DNA of 64,000 bases from Paraburkholderia tropica (GTDB lineage: Bacteria; Pseudomonadota; Gammaproteobacteria; Burkholderiales; Burkholderiaceae). The DNA lies in contig NZ_CAJZAR010000028.1 of assembly GCF_914484835.1 (NCBI RefSeq), positions 62,001-126,000 of the forward strand, in the 5' to 3' direction. Shown here one piece after another: positions 1 through 9,976 of this stretch (the stretch's first letter is position 1; each line of letters begins with the position of its first letter). A model generated the notes under the pieces. That model was given only the letters and a program-made list of their open reading frames with translations. It had not been told where the DNA came from and made no database searches. The position numbers and the translations under genes were made by a program.

Positions 1-1
1 C

Positions 2-586
2 ACGCCCGGCATTCACGCGAATTACGTGAAGGGCGTCGAGCGGCTCGCGGCGCACGCCGATGTCGAGCGTCTCGCGAGCGGCAAGACGGGCGGTCCGTTC
101 GACGCGCAGGCCGCGTTGTTCGCGACCACGGCGCAAGCGTTCCTCGCCGATCCCGCATTGCGCGAGGAAGTGTTCGGCTCTGCCTCGCTGATCGTGCGTT
201 GCCGCGATCTCGACGCCTTGCATGGCGCGCTGAAATCGCTCGAAGGACAGCTGACGGTGGCCGTGCATCTGCACGACGACGACCGCGCCGCCTGCCGCGC
301 GCTGCTGCCGACGCTCGAACGCAAGGCAGGCCGTATACTGGCGAACGGTTTCGGCACGGGCGTGGAAGTCGGTCATGCGATGGTGCATGGCGGACCGTTC
401 CCGGCGACTTCGGATGCGCGCACGACCTCGGTCGGCAGCCGCGCGATCGAGCGCTTCCTGCGGCCGGTTTCGTATCAGGATCTGCCCGACGATCTGCTGC
501 CCGACGCACTGCGCGACGGCAATCCGCTGGCGCTCGCGCGGCGTATCGACGGTACTCTTCATCGCGAGGAACATCAGGATGACTGA
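2..586 (+). CDS. Alpha-ketoglutaric semialdehyde dehydrogenase, C-terminal part (5' end outside window)
   Basis: This is the last 194 codons of an NADP-type aldehyde dehydrogenase; the reading frame is open to the window edge. The tail contains [15 protein letters not shown] followed by AIERFLRPV and QDLPD, which is characteristic of the 2,5-dioxovalerate (alpha-ketoglutaric semialdehyde) dehydrogenase branch of the family. The enzyme oxidises 2-oxoglutarate semialdehyde to 2-oxoglutarate, the last step of hydroxyproline and pentose or glucarate degradation. The nucleophilic Cys and the cofactor site lie upstream of the window. Its stop overlaps the start of the next gene by 8 bases, so the two are translationally coupled. 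The partner reductase favours the hydroxyproline pathway (inference). Confidence 0.85.
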   Translation, partial: TPGIHANYVKGVERLAAHADVERLASGKTGGPFDAQAALFATTAQAFLADPALREEVFGSASLIVRCRDLDALHGALKSLEGQLTVAVHLHDDDRAACRALLPTLERKAGRILANGFGTGVEVGHAMVHGGPFPATSDARTTSVGSRAIERFLRPVSYQDLPDDLLPDALRDGNPLALARRIDGTLHREEHQDD

Positions 587-1601
587 TCAACACGACGACG
601 TCGTACTGTCGCTCGACGCGCTCTTTTCGCTCGCGCGCAAGGCGCTGATGCACCACGGCGTGTCCGAAGCGCATGCAGACGCTATCGCGCGCGTGATCAT
701 GCAAGGTCAGCGCGACGAGTGCCATTCGCACGGCATCTATCGCCTGCTCGGCTGCGTGCGCTCGGTGAAAGGCGGCAAGGTCGATCCGTGCGCCGAGCCG
801 ACCTTGCGCGATGTGGCGCCCGGCGTGCTCGCCGTCGATGCGCATTATGGTTTTTCGCTGCTGGCCTTCGAAACGGGCCTGCCCGTGCTCGCGGAAAAAG
901 CGCGCACGCAGGGTCTCGCCGCGATGGCGATCAATCGCTGCTTCCATTTTTCGGCGTTGTGGCCCGAGGTGGAGGCGATTGCCGCGCGTGGGCTCGTCGG
1001 GCTCGCGATGAATCCGAGCCATAGCTGGGTCGCGCCCGCGGGCGGCACGCGCGGCGTGTTCGGCACCAATCCGATTGCGTTCGCGTGGCCGCGCGCGGAA
1101 GGGCATCCGTTCGTGTTCGACTTCGCGACCAGCGCGATCGCGCGTGGCGATATCGAGCTGCACGCGCGCGAGGGCAAGCCGATTCCCGATCATTGGGCCA
1201 TCGACAGCGCGGGCCAGCCGACCACGGACGCACGCGCGGCGCTCGACGGCGCGATGCAGACGTTCGGCGGCCACAAGGGTTCGGCGCTCGCGGCGATGGT
1301 CGAACTGCTCGCGGGCGCGCTGATCGGCGACCTCACGAGCATGGAGTCGCAGACTTTCGACGACGGCGCGGGCGCGAGCCCTTGCCACGGCGAACTGGTG
1401 ATCGCGATCGATCCGCGCCGTTTTCTGGGCGCCGATCACGCGGCGGGCGAGGCGCGCGCCGAGCGGCTGTTCGCCGCCGTGGTCGAGCAGGGCGCGCGCT
1501 TGCCCTCGCAACGCCGTTTCGAGGCGCGCGAGCGCAGCGAACGCCATGGCGTGCGCATTCCTGGCGCGCTCTATCGCGACGTGATGAAACTCTTCGACTG
1601 A
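579..1601 (+). CDS. Ldh-family (malate/lactate dehydrogenase type) NAD(P)-dependent imine reductase
   Basis: A 340-residue protein of the MDH/LDH2 (Ldh_2) superfamily, typical length for the family. Recognisable blocks are the N-terminal H-G-V-S-E-A-H-A-D helix, the [10 protein letters not shown] substrate motif and the G-T-N-P-I-A-F segment. Members include delta1-piperideine-2-carboxylate/pyrroline-2-carboxylate reductases and ureidoglycolate or sulfolactate dehydrogenases. Directly after a ketoglutarate-semialdehyde dehydrogenase, the pyrroline-2-carboxylate reductase role of hydroxyproline clusters is most likely (inference). The start at 579 was chosen because the ATG overlaps the upstream stop (ATGACTGA); a longer upstream reading frame would lie inside the previous gene and is Arg-rich nonsense. 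A terminator hairpin follows. Confidence 0.8.
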   Translation: MTDQHDDVVLSLDALFSLARKALMHHGVSEAHADAIARVIMQGQRDECHSHGIYRLLGCVRSVKGGKVDPCAEPTLRDVAPGVLAVDAHYGFSLLAFETGLPVLAEKARTQGLAAMAINRCFHFSALWPEVEAIAARGLVGLAMNPSHSWVAPAGGTRGVFGTNPIAFAWPRAEGHPFVFDFATSAIARGDIELHAREGKPIPDHWAIDSAGQPTTDARAALDGAMQTFGGHKGSALAAMVELLAGALIGDLTSMESQTFDDGAGASPCHGELVIAIDPRRFLGADHAAGEARAERLFAAVVEQGARLPSQRRFEARERSERHGVRIPGALYRDVMKLFD

Positions 1602-1612
1602 CAATGACGAGC

Positions 1613-1655
1613 CGGCGCGCGCAAGCCGGAATTCGCGCGCCGTTCGCCTTTTTTG
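1613..1655 (+). terminator. Rho-independent terminator after the Ldh-family gene
   Basis: A perfect 9-bp stem, CGGCGCGCG (1613-1621) pairing with CGCGCGCCG (1634-1642), is followed by a T-rich stretch with six consecutive T. It lies 12 bases after the stop codon and ends the operon at the left edge. Confidence 0.7.
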
Positions 1656-1915
1656 CCCTTTTACTCGCTTCTTACGTCATGTAATGGTCGGTACCGTTAA
1701 TTGATGTAATTGATCATCCAATAAAGAGGCATTACATTTGCTGCAATGCGGCGCATTTCCGTGTTTACGCACAGTACCATGCCGCACCAATTCGAAAACT
1801 GTCCCTTTTACATTAGGCGAAATAAAGGTTAATGCTTATTGCAGCGCAGCAAAATGCTGCCTACACTGAGCAAGACCGCCTATGGATTCGGAAGTTTTCG
1901 AAAGGAGGGCGTGGA
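1656..1915. other. Gene-free stretch between the left operon and small ORFs
   Basis: This AT-richer stretch holds no credible reading frame. It contains several short T-rich and A-rich tracts and probably the promoter of the small protein starting at 1916. I found no convincing paired -35/-10 hexamers and no long repeat. One segment near 1740 reads CTGCAATGCGG, partly resembling the palindrome found in the 12-22 kb island, but only one half fits. Confidence 0.4.
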
Positions 1916-2143
1916 ATGATCACGTCACACTCGGCAACGCTGGAAGCGTCGCCCAGACTGCATGTATTCGAGCAGGAAGGAGGCTGGCATTGGGGCATTA
2001 CGGTACCCAGGTCGGCGGGCAGTGGCTTCAAGCTCATTGCTTATAGTGAAAATTCATTCGACGGCGAGACCGAGGCTCGCCGCGACGGCAATCGCGCTCT
2101 CGATAGTCTCCCTGGTACTGCGGCATTTTCGTTCATGCCTTAA
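1916..2143 (+). CDS. Small protein of unknown function (75 aa)
   Basis: The start is fixed by a strong Shine-Dalgarno, AAAGGAGG at 1901-1908, seven bases before the ATG. The protein is soluble, with no signal peptide or membrane segment. The middle is rich in Trp, Gly and hydrophobic residues (E-G-G-W-H-W-G-I-T-V-P), which suggests a small beta-rich fold, and the C-terminal third is helical and charged. I do not recognise a family. It lies ahead of two further small unknown genes on the same strand, with a separate RBS and a gap of 44 bases to the next. The upstream in-frame ATG at 1832 was rejected because it lacks an RBS. Confidence 0.65.
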   Translation: MITSHSATLEASPRLHVFEQEGGWHWGITVPRSAGSGFKLIAYSENSFDGETEARRDGNRALDSLPGTAAFSFMP

Positions 2144-2187
2144 TGCGCGGACCGTTCTACACTGAAATCCGGTGACGGGAGAATCGT

Positions 2188-2433
2188 ATGAATCCGCGTG
2201 ATGACAGGGAAACACGCCGCAAACAGTACGCCATGCGCCGCCTGACACGCGCGATGCAGCGGCTCATTCACGCGAACGACGACGTCGACCGCATGATGGC
2301 GCGGCGCTGGGTCAATGCGTGGAGCGGCGCGGTGGGTGAACGCGCGATGAATCGAATAACGCCACTGACAAGTACCGGATTTACGCGCACGGCTATACGG
2401 GTTTCATCGGCCGATTCGAGTCGATTTGTCTAG
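2188..2433 (+). CDS. Small basic protein of unknown function (81 aa)
   Basis: The ATG is preceded by GGGAGA at suitable spacing. The protein is Arg-rich: the N-terminal 50 residues form a predicted charged helix (R-R-K-Q-Y-A-M-R-R-L-T-R-A-M-Q-R-L), and the last 25 residues are rich in Ser and Thr. No Cys pair, membrane segment or recognised motif is present. The charge could fit nucleic-acid or membrane-surface binding, but that is speculation. It follows the 75-aa gene on the same strand and may be co-transcribed with it. Confidence 0.5.
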   Translation: MNPRDDRETRRKQYAMRRLTRAMQRLIHANDDVDRMMARRWVNAWSGAVGERAMNRITPLTSTGFTRTAIRVSSADSSRFV

Positions 2434-2627
2434 CGGATGGCGGGCGAATTGCAGAGCGAATTGCAGGCAAATGGCGCCCGCATTTCGCGCCGCATGAAGG
2501 CGCGCAGCGGAAATATGAAACAAAACGCATATTTCATTGACTGACACACGATTGAGACGATATTGTCATACTTTAGACATTCTTCGTTTCACCCTTGGCT
2601 TCCGCAGACTATGAAATCTCGCACGCG

Positions 2628-2822
2628 ATGAGCGTGAATGTGGATGGTGTTGATTACACCGGCAGGTGGCGCGTAATGACCGGCTCGGTCATTGTCTATT
2701 TCGCCAATGAAATCAAATTCGCGCCGCACGGTGCGAATCGACCCGAGCAAATCGCTCGCTGGCTATTGACCGATCTTTGTAAAAAGATCGAATCGCGCAA
2801 GCGCAAAGGAATCAAACGCTAA
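2628..2822 (+). CDS. Small protein of unknown function (64 aa, start uncertain)
   Basis: The frame runs to a stop at 2822 and encodes a compact protein with a beta-like N-terminal half (V-D-G-V-D-Y-T-G-R-W-R-V) and a basic helical tail ending K-R-K-G-I-K-R. The ATG at 2628 was chosen. A TTG at 2595 in the same frame would add 11 residues, and neither start has a clear Shine-Dalgarno. It converges with the LysR gene, whose stop is 18 bases beyond. I do not recognise a family. Confidence 0.45.
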   Translation: MSVNVDGVDYTGRWRVMTGSVIVYFANEIKFAPHGANRPEQIARWLLTDLCKKIESRKRKGIKR

Positions 2823-2840
2823 CGTATCGCGGCCATTCGC

Positions 2841-3824
2841 TTAATCGCGCGGCGCAGCGCGTGGTTTTGCGGCCGTGTCCTGGCCGTCCCAGTCGCCTTC
2901 GCGATTGAAAATGGCCGAATAAAAGTCGATAAAGGCGCGCACTTTCGACGACACCGTCCGTTTGCGCGGATAGACCGCCCAGACCGCCGGCGCGTGTTTC
3001 GTCGGCTGCGCTTCCCATTCCGGCAACAGACGAATCAGTTTTCCGTCGCGCAATGCGTCGCCTACGGCCCACGTCGGCAGCAAGGCAATGCCGCGTCCCG
3101 CGATGGCGAGATCGAGCAGCGCTTCCGTGTCGTCCACGCGCAGCCTGCCGCGCAATGCCACCGTCACCGCTTCTTCACGCTCACTCTTTGCCTTTATTGA
3201 CGCCGGTTCGTGCTTGACGAACAGCCAGCGATCGTCCGCCGCGAGTGAAAAACGCAGTGCCGTGTGCGCCGCAAGTTCCTCGGGCATGACGGGCGCGCCG
3301 CATTGCGCGAGATAAGCGGGGCTCGCGCAGACAATGCGCCGATGCGCCGTCAACTGGCGCGCCATCAATTGCGAATCCGGTAATGCGCCGATGCGAATCG
3401 CGAGATCGATACCCGTGTCGATGATATTGAGCACGGCGTCGGTCATGACGATATCGACGTCGATCTTCGGATAGCGGTCCATGAATTCCGGAAAATGGCG
3501 CACGATATGACGCCGGCCGAACGAGCGCGGCATCGTCACGCGCAGCAATCCGCGCGGCGAACGATTCAGCGACGATGCCACGTCGCGCGCTTCGTCGAGA
3601 TGGCGGATTACGCCAATCGCGTGCTCGCGAAATACGCGGCCGCCTTCGGTGAGCACGAGGCCGCGCGTCGAGCGATTGAATAGCGCAATGCCGAGATCGC
3701 GTTCGAGTTGGGTGATATAGCGCGATACCGTCGAGGTTTTGACTTCGATGCGGGCCGCCGCCTTGCTGAAACTACCGAGTTCGGCGGACGAAAGGAATGC
3801 GCGGATCGCGCCGAAATAATCCAT
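2841..3824 (-). CDS. LysR-family transcriptional regulator
   Basis: This 327-residue protein has the standard LysR layout: an N-terminal winged helix-turn-helix (residues about 1-60, with G-S-F-S-K-A-A-A-R and S-R-Y-I-T-Q-L-E), a linker helix, then an effector domain. The effector domain begins near residue 90 with G-L-L-R-V-T-M-P-R-S-F-G-R, typical of the CrgA/DmlR-like branch. The last 20 residues are a polar extension. It is divergent from the bicupin gene at 4063 across a 238-bp gap, the usual arrangement for a LysR protein regulating its neighbour and itself. No unambiguous T-N11-A box could be singled out. Confidence 0.88.
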   Translation of the reverse strand: MDYFGAIRAFLSSAELGSFSKAAARIEVKTSTVSRYITQLERDLGIALFNRSTRGLVLTEGGRVFREHAIGVIRHLDEARDVASSLNRSPRGLLRVTMPRSFGRRHIVRHFPEFMDRYPKIDVDIVMTDAVLNIIDTGIDLAIRIGALPDSQLMARQLTAHRRIVCASPAYLAQCGAPVMPEELAAHTALRFSLAADDRWLFVKHEPASIKAKSEREEAVTVALRGRLRVDDTEALLDLAIAGRGIALLPTWAVGDALRDGKLIRLLPEWEAQPTKHAPAVWAVYPRKRTVSSKVRAFIDFYSAIFNREGDWDGQDTAAKPRAAPRD

Positions 3825-4062
3825 AAGCGAGCAGGCGTGTCGATGGCGTGAATGCGGGCGTTGTCGTGCAGTGTACGAGAAAACGCGGCCGCGCCTCGCA
3901 CATCAGTGATCCCTTTTCTGCAAAGCTCATTTCCCGTGTGCGCAATTCCCGCGTGCGGCCCCGGCGCCTAAAGTCCATTCGACGCCAGCGATTGGCGCAG
4001 GATCGTCGATCGCGATGGCGCGACTTGCCCACCGGGCGAGCGTCATTTTCAGGAGCCGCATC

Positions 4063-5010
4063 ATGCTGGATAAAACCGCGCATTCTTCTCTCGCACTCGA
4101 CGACGACATCGTCACGCGCGATGCGCAATATTTCGAATACACCTCGTCCGCGAATCCGATCGGCGCGAAGCTGATTTCGCGCGTACCGTATCGCTCGTTT
4201 CCCGCTTCGCTCTATGACGACGGTCCGACGCGCAGCGTGCCGCTCGATTTATCGGCGGAATTGGGCTGCGATTATCCGGCCACCGGTCCAGGTTTGATGG
4301 CGAGTTTTCTGCGCATCGTGGCGGGCGACACGATTGCGGTCGATCCGAATGCGACTTCGCAGGTGTTTTACGTGCTCGAAGGCGCGGGGCGTGTTGCGCA
4401 AAACGGCACGGTCTTTTCATTTGGACAAGGCGATTTCTTTTCGCTGCCGGGCGGCGGCGAGGCCGTGTTGTCGGCGCAGGCGACGGCGCGCATTTACTAC
4501 GTGAACGATGCGCCGCTGCTCGATTATCTCGGCGCGAAAATCGGCACGGCCCGCTTTGCGCCGACGCTTTATCCGGCCGCGCAGGCCCAGGCCGAACTCG
4601 CGAAAGTGGCGAATGCGCCGGGCGCGGCACAGCGCAATCGTGTGAGCGTGCTGCTCGGCAATCGTCATTTCCCGCAGACGCGCACCGTCACGCATTCGAT
4701 GTGGGCGATGTTCGGCACAATCGCGCCGCACAGCGTGCAGAAGCCGCATCGTCATCAGTCGATTGCGCTCGACTTCATTCCCGCGTGCGAGCCGGGCGTC
4801 TATACGCTCGTCGGCACCGAGATCGACGAACAGGGGCAGATTGTCGATCCCGTGCGCGTCGACTGGACGCCGGGCATGGCCTTCGTGACGCCGCCCGGTT
4901 ATTGGCATGCTCATTTCAATGAGTCGGATTCGCCCGCGTATGTGATTCCGCTTCAGGATGCGGGGCTGCAGACGTATTTGCGTTCGCTCGATATTCGCTT
5001 CGCGCGCTGA
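4063..5010 (+). CDS. Bicupin protein, possible ring-cleaving dioxygenase family
   Basis: A 315-residue protein with two cupin domains (about 80-160 and 215-300). Only the C-terminal cupin shows metal ligands: H229-x-H231 in K-P-H-R-H, and H282 or H284 in G-Y-W-H-A-H. The N-terminal cupin (Q-V-F-Y-V-L-E-G-A-G) has no His cluster and is probably structural. This resembles gentisate and 1-hydroxy-2-naphthoate dioxygenase-like bicupins, but the substrate cannot be read from sequence. The start at 4063 follows AGGAG at 4051-4055; an upstream ATG at 4015 has no RBS. Divergent from the LysR gene, which probably controls it (inference). Confidence 0.7.
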   Translation: MLDKTAHSSLALDDDIVTRDAQYFEYTSSANPIGAKLISRVPYRSFPASLYDDGPTRSVPLDLSAELGCDYPATGPGLMASFLRIVAGDTIAVDPNATSQVFYVLEGAGRVAQNGTVFSFGQGDFFSLPGGGEAVLSAQATARIYYVNDAPLLDYLGAKIGTARFAPTLYPAAQAQAELAKVANAPGAAQRNRVSVLLGNRHFPQTRTVTHSMWAMFGTIAPHSVQKPHRHQSIALDFIPACEPGVYTLVGTEIDEQGQIVDPVRVDWTPGMAFVTPPGYWHAHFNESDSPAYVIPLQDAGLQTYLRSLDIRFAR

Positions 5011-5248
5011 TACACGGCCGATGGGAAGTTTGCGGCGCGTAGGCGCTTGATTGTGTCAGCGCTTCAGCGCGTCAGCGGGGCGGCCGGTCCATCAACACCC
5101 GGCGCCCATCCTTCCCGCACGACCGTCCTAATCTTCGCTCAACCCCGTGACTTTGATCCAGGTCAAGTCAATTCCCCCGCCCGCCTGCTACGGTCGCAAT
5201 ACATCTTAAAAAGACAACAAACAAACCAAACGCGGTACGGGGCGCGAC

Positions 5249-7849
5249 ATGCAACACCACACGCTGGACGTCGAAATCGGGCGTCTTCTTTCCGGGCCGC
5301 TGCTCGCTTGCGGCCCCGACGTGCCGATCCGCGAAGCCGCGCGCCGCATGGCCGAGCACCGTTGCAGCGCGATCGTCGTGATGGAACGCGGGCTGCCGAT
5401 CGGCATCTGGACCGAGCACGACGCGCTCGCGAGCATTGCGCATCGCGCGCATTCGGCCGACGCGCGCCTCATCAACGAACTGATCGACGAACCGCTGCCC
5501 GAGCCGGCCGGCGGACCCGGCGACGAACCCGCGAACCGGCCGATCCGCACCGTCATGAGCCAGCCCGTGCGCACGCTGTCCGCGCGCACGCCCGCGCGCG
5601 AAGCGGCGGCGTACTTCGTGCGCGAGGGCATTCGCCACGGTCTCGTGATCGACGACGAAGACGGCCATGCGCTCGGTCTCGTCACGCAGACCGATCTGGT
5701 CATGAGCCAGGGCCCCGAGTGCTTTCTGCAACTGCGCACGCTCGGCTGCGCGAAGCCGTCGAAGGTGCAGACCATCGACGCCGCCGCGCCGTTCGCACAG
5801 GCGCTCGCGCGCATGCGCGCGGAGCGGCTGAGCGCGATCGTCGTGCGCGCCGCCGACGGCGGCCTCGGCATCCTCACCGAACGTGATGTAGTGCGCGCGC
5901 TCGGCGAAGGCGCGCGCGAGGACGGCGCCACGGCGGGCACCTTCGCGAGCTGGCCGCTGCGCTCGCTGCCGCACACGCGCAGCCTCTATTCGGCGCGTCA
6001 ATATCTGCTCGACAACCGCATGCGCCACGTCGGCGTGCTCGACGACGCGGGCGAACTCAGCGGCCTGCTCGGTCTCGCCGATATCCTGCGCGACATGGAG
6101 CACGAATACGTGCGCGAATTGCAGGCGGCGCTGCGCGAACGCGACGACGCGCTGCTCGCTTCGCGCGCGAATTTGCGTCTCGCCGATCAGGTGGTGGAAT
6201 CCACGCTCGACGGCGTGATGATCACCGATCTGCAAGGCACGATCGAGCGCATCAATCCGGCCTTCACGCGCCTGACCGGCTACACCGAAGCCGACGCGCT
6301 CGGCCGCAACGCGCGCCTGCTCAGTTCGGGTCGCCAGGGCGCGGCGTTCTACGCGGCGCTGTGGGAGAGCATCGAAACCACGGGCCACTGGAAGGGCGAA
6401 ATCTGGAATCGCCGCAAGGACGGCACGCTCTACCTCGAATACCTGACGATCTCCAGCATCCGCGACGCGAAAGGCCGCTGCACGCATTACGCCGCGATTT
6501 TCGCCGATATTACGCAGCGCCGCGAAAACGAAGCACGCCTAAGTTATCTCGCGACTCACGATGCGCTCACCGGTCTGCCCAATCGCACGCTGTTCACCGA
6601 GCGCATCGCATTGGCGCTCGCGCGCGCGCGCCGTTCGAGCAAGCGCGTTGCGGTGATGTTTCTCGACCTCGACCGATTCAAGCTCATCAACGACACGATG
6701 GGCCACGGCGTCGGCGACGAAGCGCTCGCGGTGATTGCGCGGCGTCTGCGCGAATCGGTGCGCGAGACCGACACGGTGGCGCGGCTCGGCGGCGACGAAT
6801 TCACGCTGCTGATCGAGGATATCGACGACATCCGCCACGTGGGCCGCATCGCCGAAACGCTGCTCCTTGGCGTGGGCGCGCCGATCCGCACGGGCGAGCA
6901 GACGCTGTTCGTCACGCCGAGCATCGGCATCAGCATGTTTCCCGACGACGCGCAGGACTCCGGCCGTCTGCTGATGCAGGCCGACCGCGCGATGTACGAA
7001 GCGAAAAGCGCGGGCAAGAACAACTTCCAGTTTTTCGCCGCGCCGATGACGTCGAGCGCGATGGAGCGCATCCAGCTCGAATCGGAATTGCATCGCGCGC
7101 TCGACAGCAACGAATTCCTGCTGCATTACCAGCCCGAATTCGACGTGCGCAGCGGCCGCCTCTCGAACGTCGAGGCGCTGATCCGCTGGCAGCATCCGCA
7201 GCGCGGGCTCGTGCCGCCCGACCAGTTCATACCGATTGCCGAGGAATCCGCGTTGATCGTGCCGATTGGCGCCTGGGTCTTGCGCGAAGCGTGCCGCCAG
7301 GCGCGCGCGTGGCTCGACGAAGGCTTCGAATTCGGGCGCATCTGCGTGAATCTTTCCGCGCGCCAGTGCCTGCACGACGGCTTTCTCGCGCAGCTCGCCA
7401 ATATTCTCGGCGAGACCGGCTTGCCCGTGAACCGGCTGCAACTCGAACTCGTCGAGAGCATGGCGATGACCTCCAGCCACGGCGGCACCGAGGCGCTGCT
7501 GCACGAACTCGCGGCGCGCGGCATCAGTCTCGCGATCGACGACTTCGGCACCGGCTATTCGTCGTTCCGCTATTTGCAGTCGCTGCCCGTCGACACGCTC
7601 AAGGTCGACCGCTCGTTTCTCGCGCATGTCGGCGACAACATTCCGCTCATGAGCGACGAGGGCAACGGCTCGATCGTGCGCGCGATCGTGGCGATGGCGA
7701 AGTCGCTGGGCGTGTCGGTTGTCGCCGAGGGCGTGGAAACGCCGAACCAGTTGCGCTTTCTGCGCGAGATCGGCTGCGAGCGCGCACAGGGTTTTCTGCT
7801 CGCGCGCCCCGCGCCGGCCGCGCGGATGCCGCGTGCGCTGCCCGCGTGA
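5249..7849 (+). CDS. CBS(x4)-PAS-GGDEF-EAL c-di-GMP signalling protein
   Basis: An 866-residue soluble regulator. Four CBS-type repeats cover about residues 8-66, 94-152, 155-217 and 230-288. A PAS domain spans about 305-430, followed by GGDEF (431-595) and EAL (605-855). The cyclase motif G514-G-D-E-F is intact, and an inhibitory-site R-E-T-D lies exactly five residues before it. The phosphodiesterase motif E642-A-L and D764-D-F-G-T-G-Y-S are also intact, so both c-di-GMP synthesis and hydrolysis are possible. CBS pairs usually bind adenine nucleotides, so energy-state control of c-di-GMP is a reasonable inference. It is first of three same-strand genes, the last a chemoreceptor. The RBS is weak (GGGGCG). 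Confidence 0.92.
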   Translation: MQHHTLDVEIGRLLSGPLLACGPDVPIREAARRMAEHRCSAIVVMERGLPIGIWTEHDALASIAHRAHSADARLINELIDEPLPEPAGGPGDEPANRPIRTVMSQPVRTLSARTPAREAAAYFVREGIRHGLVIDDEDGHALGLVTQTDLVMSQGPECFLQLRTLGCAKPSKVQTIDAAAPFAQALARMRAERLSAIVVRAADGGLGILTERDVVRALGEGAREDGATAGTFASWPLRSLPHTRSLYSARQYLLDNRMRHVGVLDDAGELSGLLGLADILRDMEHEYVRELQAALRERDDALLASRANLRLADQVVESTLDGVMITDLQGTIERINPAFTRLTGYTEADALGRNARLLSSGRQGAAFYAALWESIETTGHWKGEIWNRRKDGTLYLEYLTISSIRDAKGRCTHYAAIFADITQRRENEARLSYLATHDALTGLPNRTLFTERIALALARARRSSKRVAVMFLDLDRFKLINDTMGHGVGDEALAVIARRLRESVRETDTVARLGGDEFTLLIEDIDDIRHVGRIAETLLLGVGAPIRTGEQTLFVTPSIGISMFPDDAQDSGRLLMQADRAMYEAKSAGKNNFQFFAAPMTSSAMERIQLESELHRALDSNEFLLHYQPEFDVRSGRLSNVEALIRWQHPQRGLVPPDQFIPIAEESALIVPIGAWVLREACRQARAWLDEGFEFGRICVNLSARQCLHDGFLAQLANILGETGLPVNRLQLELVESMAMTSSHGGTEALLHELAARGISLAIDDFGTGYSSFRYLQSLPVDTLKVDRSFLAHVGDNIPLMSDEGNGSIVRAIVAMAKSLGVSVVAEGVETPNQLRFLREIGCERAQGFLLARPAPAARMPRALPA

Positions 7850-7893
7850 TCGATGCCGACCATGCCTCGTTGAGGCGCAATTTTGATTGGAGA

Positions 7894-8199
7894 ATGACCG
7901 TGACCACCAACGATGAGATGCTGCTGCGCTCGATGACGGCGCTCGTCAGTTCGCATGGCAAGGCCATTTCGCGCTTCGGCGCGAGTGTGGTCGTGATGAG
8001 CAAGTTCGCGGAAGCCGTGCTGCCGCAACTGTCCACGCAACAGGTCGAGCGCACTGTCGAAGCGTTCCGCATGCTGATTGGCGAGGCGCTGGCCGTGGCG
8101 GACAACGCCGTGCTGCCCGGCGACTATCGCGCCACGCTGCTCGAACAGAGCAACGTGCTGTTGAACCGGCTCGGCGGCAATGCCGCGGCGTCGCATTGA
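7894..8199 (+). CDS. Small helical protein between c-di-GMP protein and chemoreceptor (101 aa)
   Basis: A mostly helical soluble protein without a signal peptide or recognised domain. It lies 44 bases after the GGDEF-EAL gene and its stop is 10 bases before the chemoreceptor start, so the three genes form an operon. GGAGA at 7889-7893 is very close to the ATG at 7894; a GTG two codons later (7900) has better spacing and could be the true start. Its position suggests an accessory role in the signalling operon, but no function can be assigned. Confidence 0.65.
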   Translation: MTVTTNDEMLLRSMTALVSSHGKAISRFGASVVVMSKFAEAVLPQLSTQQVERTVEAFRMLIGEALAVADNAVLPGDYRATLLEQSNVLLNRLGGNAAASH

Positions 8200-8209
8200 A
8201 GGAGACGTC

Positions 8210-9976
8210 ATGCGCAATCTGACGATACGCGCGGGCCTGCTCGCGGTGCTCTGCACGTTCGCGGCGATGCTGGTGATCGGCGCGGTGGTGGGCGTCGGCA
8301 TGATCGGCCGCGCCGACGACGCCGCGCGCCGCGTACACGAAGCGGCGGGCGCGGGCGCGCTGGCCGATGCGATCGGCGCCCATTCGGCGCGCGCGCAGGC
8401 GACTTTGGCGCGTGCCTACGCGGCGCTCAAGGAGCAAAACGATGCGTCGTCGCGCGATGCCGCGCTCGGCGCAGCCCGTGATCTCACGACGCAGGCGGCG
8501 CACGACGCCGATACGCTGCGCGCGGATGCATCTGCGAGTGTGGTGTTGAATTCGCCATCGAATGCTACATCGGATTCCTTAGCAAATTCTGCGTCGACCT
8601 CGGCATCGAATACGGCATCGGGCGCCGCATCAGATGCCGCATCAGATGCCGCCGCGAACGCCCAACCGTCGCGCCGCGCCGCCGTGCTCGACGCGCAGGC
8701 CGCGATGAACGCCGTGCTCGCTCGCGCCGCCGACGCGCTGCAGAACGGCGACACGGCCGCCTACGCCACGCTCGCGACCGGCGAGATGGCGCAGACCGGC
8801 ACGCAGCTCGCCGCGAGCATCGCCGCCTTCCACGCCGACAAGGACGCCGCCGTGCGCGCCACGCTCGCGCAAGGCGAGCGCGAACACGACTGGGTCATGG
8901 CGATGGTGGCGGTCGGGCTCACGGGCGCGCTCGCGCTCGTCGTCGTCACGCATCTCGCGCTGCGCCGTCTCGTGACCGCGCCGCTGGCGGTCGCGGTCAG
9001 CGCGCTCAACCAGATCGCGGCCAACGATCTCGCGGTGCCGATCGCCACGGGCGGGCGCAACGAAATCGGCCAGTTGCTCGACGCGATGCGCCGCATGCAG
9101 GACGGCCTGACGCTGACCGTGGGCAACGTGCGCGCGTGCTGCGATGCGATCAACACGGGCGCGCGCGAAATCGCGGCGGGCAATCTCGATCTGTCGAGCC
9201 GCACCGAGCAGCAATCGGCGTCGCTCGAACAGACGGCGGCGAGCACCGAGCAACTGACCGCGACGGTGCGCCAGAACGCCGAACACGCGAACGAGGCGAG
9301 CACGCTGGCGGCCCGGTCGGCCGAGGTCGCGCAGCGCGGCGGACGCGTCGTCGAAGAAGCGATGGAGACGATGGAAGCGATCACGCGCAGCTCGGGCAAG
9401 ATCGCCGATATCACCGGCATCATCGACGGCATCGCGTTTCAGACCAATATTCTCGCGCTCAACGCGTCGGTGGAAGCGGCGCGCGCGGGCGAGCAGGGAC
9501 GCGGCTTCGCCGTGGTCGCGGGCGAAGTGCGCAACCTCGCGCAGCGCAGCGCGGCGGCGGCGCGCGAAATCAAGTCGCTGATCGACGAATCGGTCGAAGA
9601 CGTGCGCGGCGGCCGCGCGCGCGTGACCGAGGCGGGCGCGACGATGGCGGAAGTGGTGTCGTCGATCGAGCGCGTGTCGGGGCTGATGAAGGAGATCGCG
9701 TCGGCGACCGTCGAGCAGAGCGCGGGCATCGAGCAGGTCGAGCAGGCCGTGAGCCAGATGGATCAGGTCACGCAGCAGAACGCGGCGCTCGTGGAAGAGG
9801 CGGCCGCGGCGGCCGGTTCGCTGGAGCAGCAGGCGAATTTGATGGCCGACGCGGTGGCGACGTTCCGTTTGCGCACGGACGGCGCGGCGAATACGCAGGC
9901 GGACCGGTGGGCGGATCGGCGTGCGAGCGAGGCGGCGGAGTTCGCGGACGAGGTGTCGGAGGAGGCGCTGGCTTAG
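8210..9976 (+). CDS. Methyl-accepting chemotaxis protein
   Basis: A 588-residue transmembrane chemoreceptor. TM1 is at about residues 8-30, a periplasmic domain of about 195 residues follows, TM2 is at 228-251, then a HAMP domain and a signalling coiled coil. The kinase-contact hairpin is clear around 403-455 ([15 protein letters not shown] then [12 protein letters not shown]). The start at 8210 follows AAGGAGA; the upstream ATG at 8180 lies within the preceding gene. Residues about 107-152 of the periplasmic part are an unusual Ser/Ala/Asn-rich low-complexity segment. The ligand is unknown. The protein lacks the C-terminal NWETF-type pentapeptide for CheR/CheB docking. Confidence 0.93.
   Translation: MRNLTIRAGLLAVLCTFAAMLVIGAVVGVGMIGRADDAARRVHEAAGAGALADAIGAHSARAQATLARAYAALKEQNDASSRDAALGAARDLTTQAAHDADTLRADASASVVLNSPSNATSDSLANSASTSASNTASGAASDAASDAAANAQPSRRAAVLDAQAAMNAVLARAADALQNGDTAAYATLATGEMAQTGTQLAASIAAFHADKDAAVRATLAQGEREHDWVMAMVAVGLTGALALVVVTHLALRRLVTAPLAVAVSALNQIAANDLAVPIATGGRNEIGQLLDAMRRMQDGLTLTVGNVRACCDAINTGAREIAAGNLDLSSRTEQQSASLEQTAASTEQLTATVRQNAEHANEASTLAARSAEVAQRGGRVVEEAMETMEAITRSSGKIADITGIIDGIAFQTNILALNASVEAARAGEQGRGFAVVAGEVRNLAQRSAAAAREIKSLIDESVEDVRGGRARVTEAGATMAEVVSSIERVSGLMKEIASATVEQSAGIEQVEQAVSQMDQVTQQNAALVEEAAAAAGSLEQQANLMADAVATFRLRTDGAANTQADRWADRRASEAAEFADEVSEEALA

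Noticed and set aside
1739..1753. CTGCAATGCGG segment as an IclR operator
   Set aside because: Only one arm fits the palindrome and it is not near an island gene.
6361..7893. Long forward frame inside the GGDEF-EAL gene
   Set aside because: Arg/His/Ala-rich shadow of the real gene; only its last 101 codons, after 7894, form a plausible protein and are reported separately.
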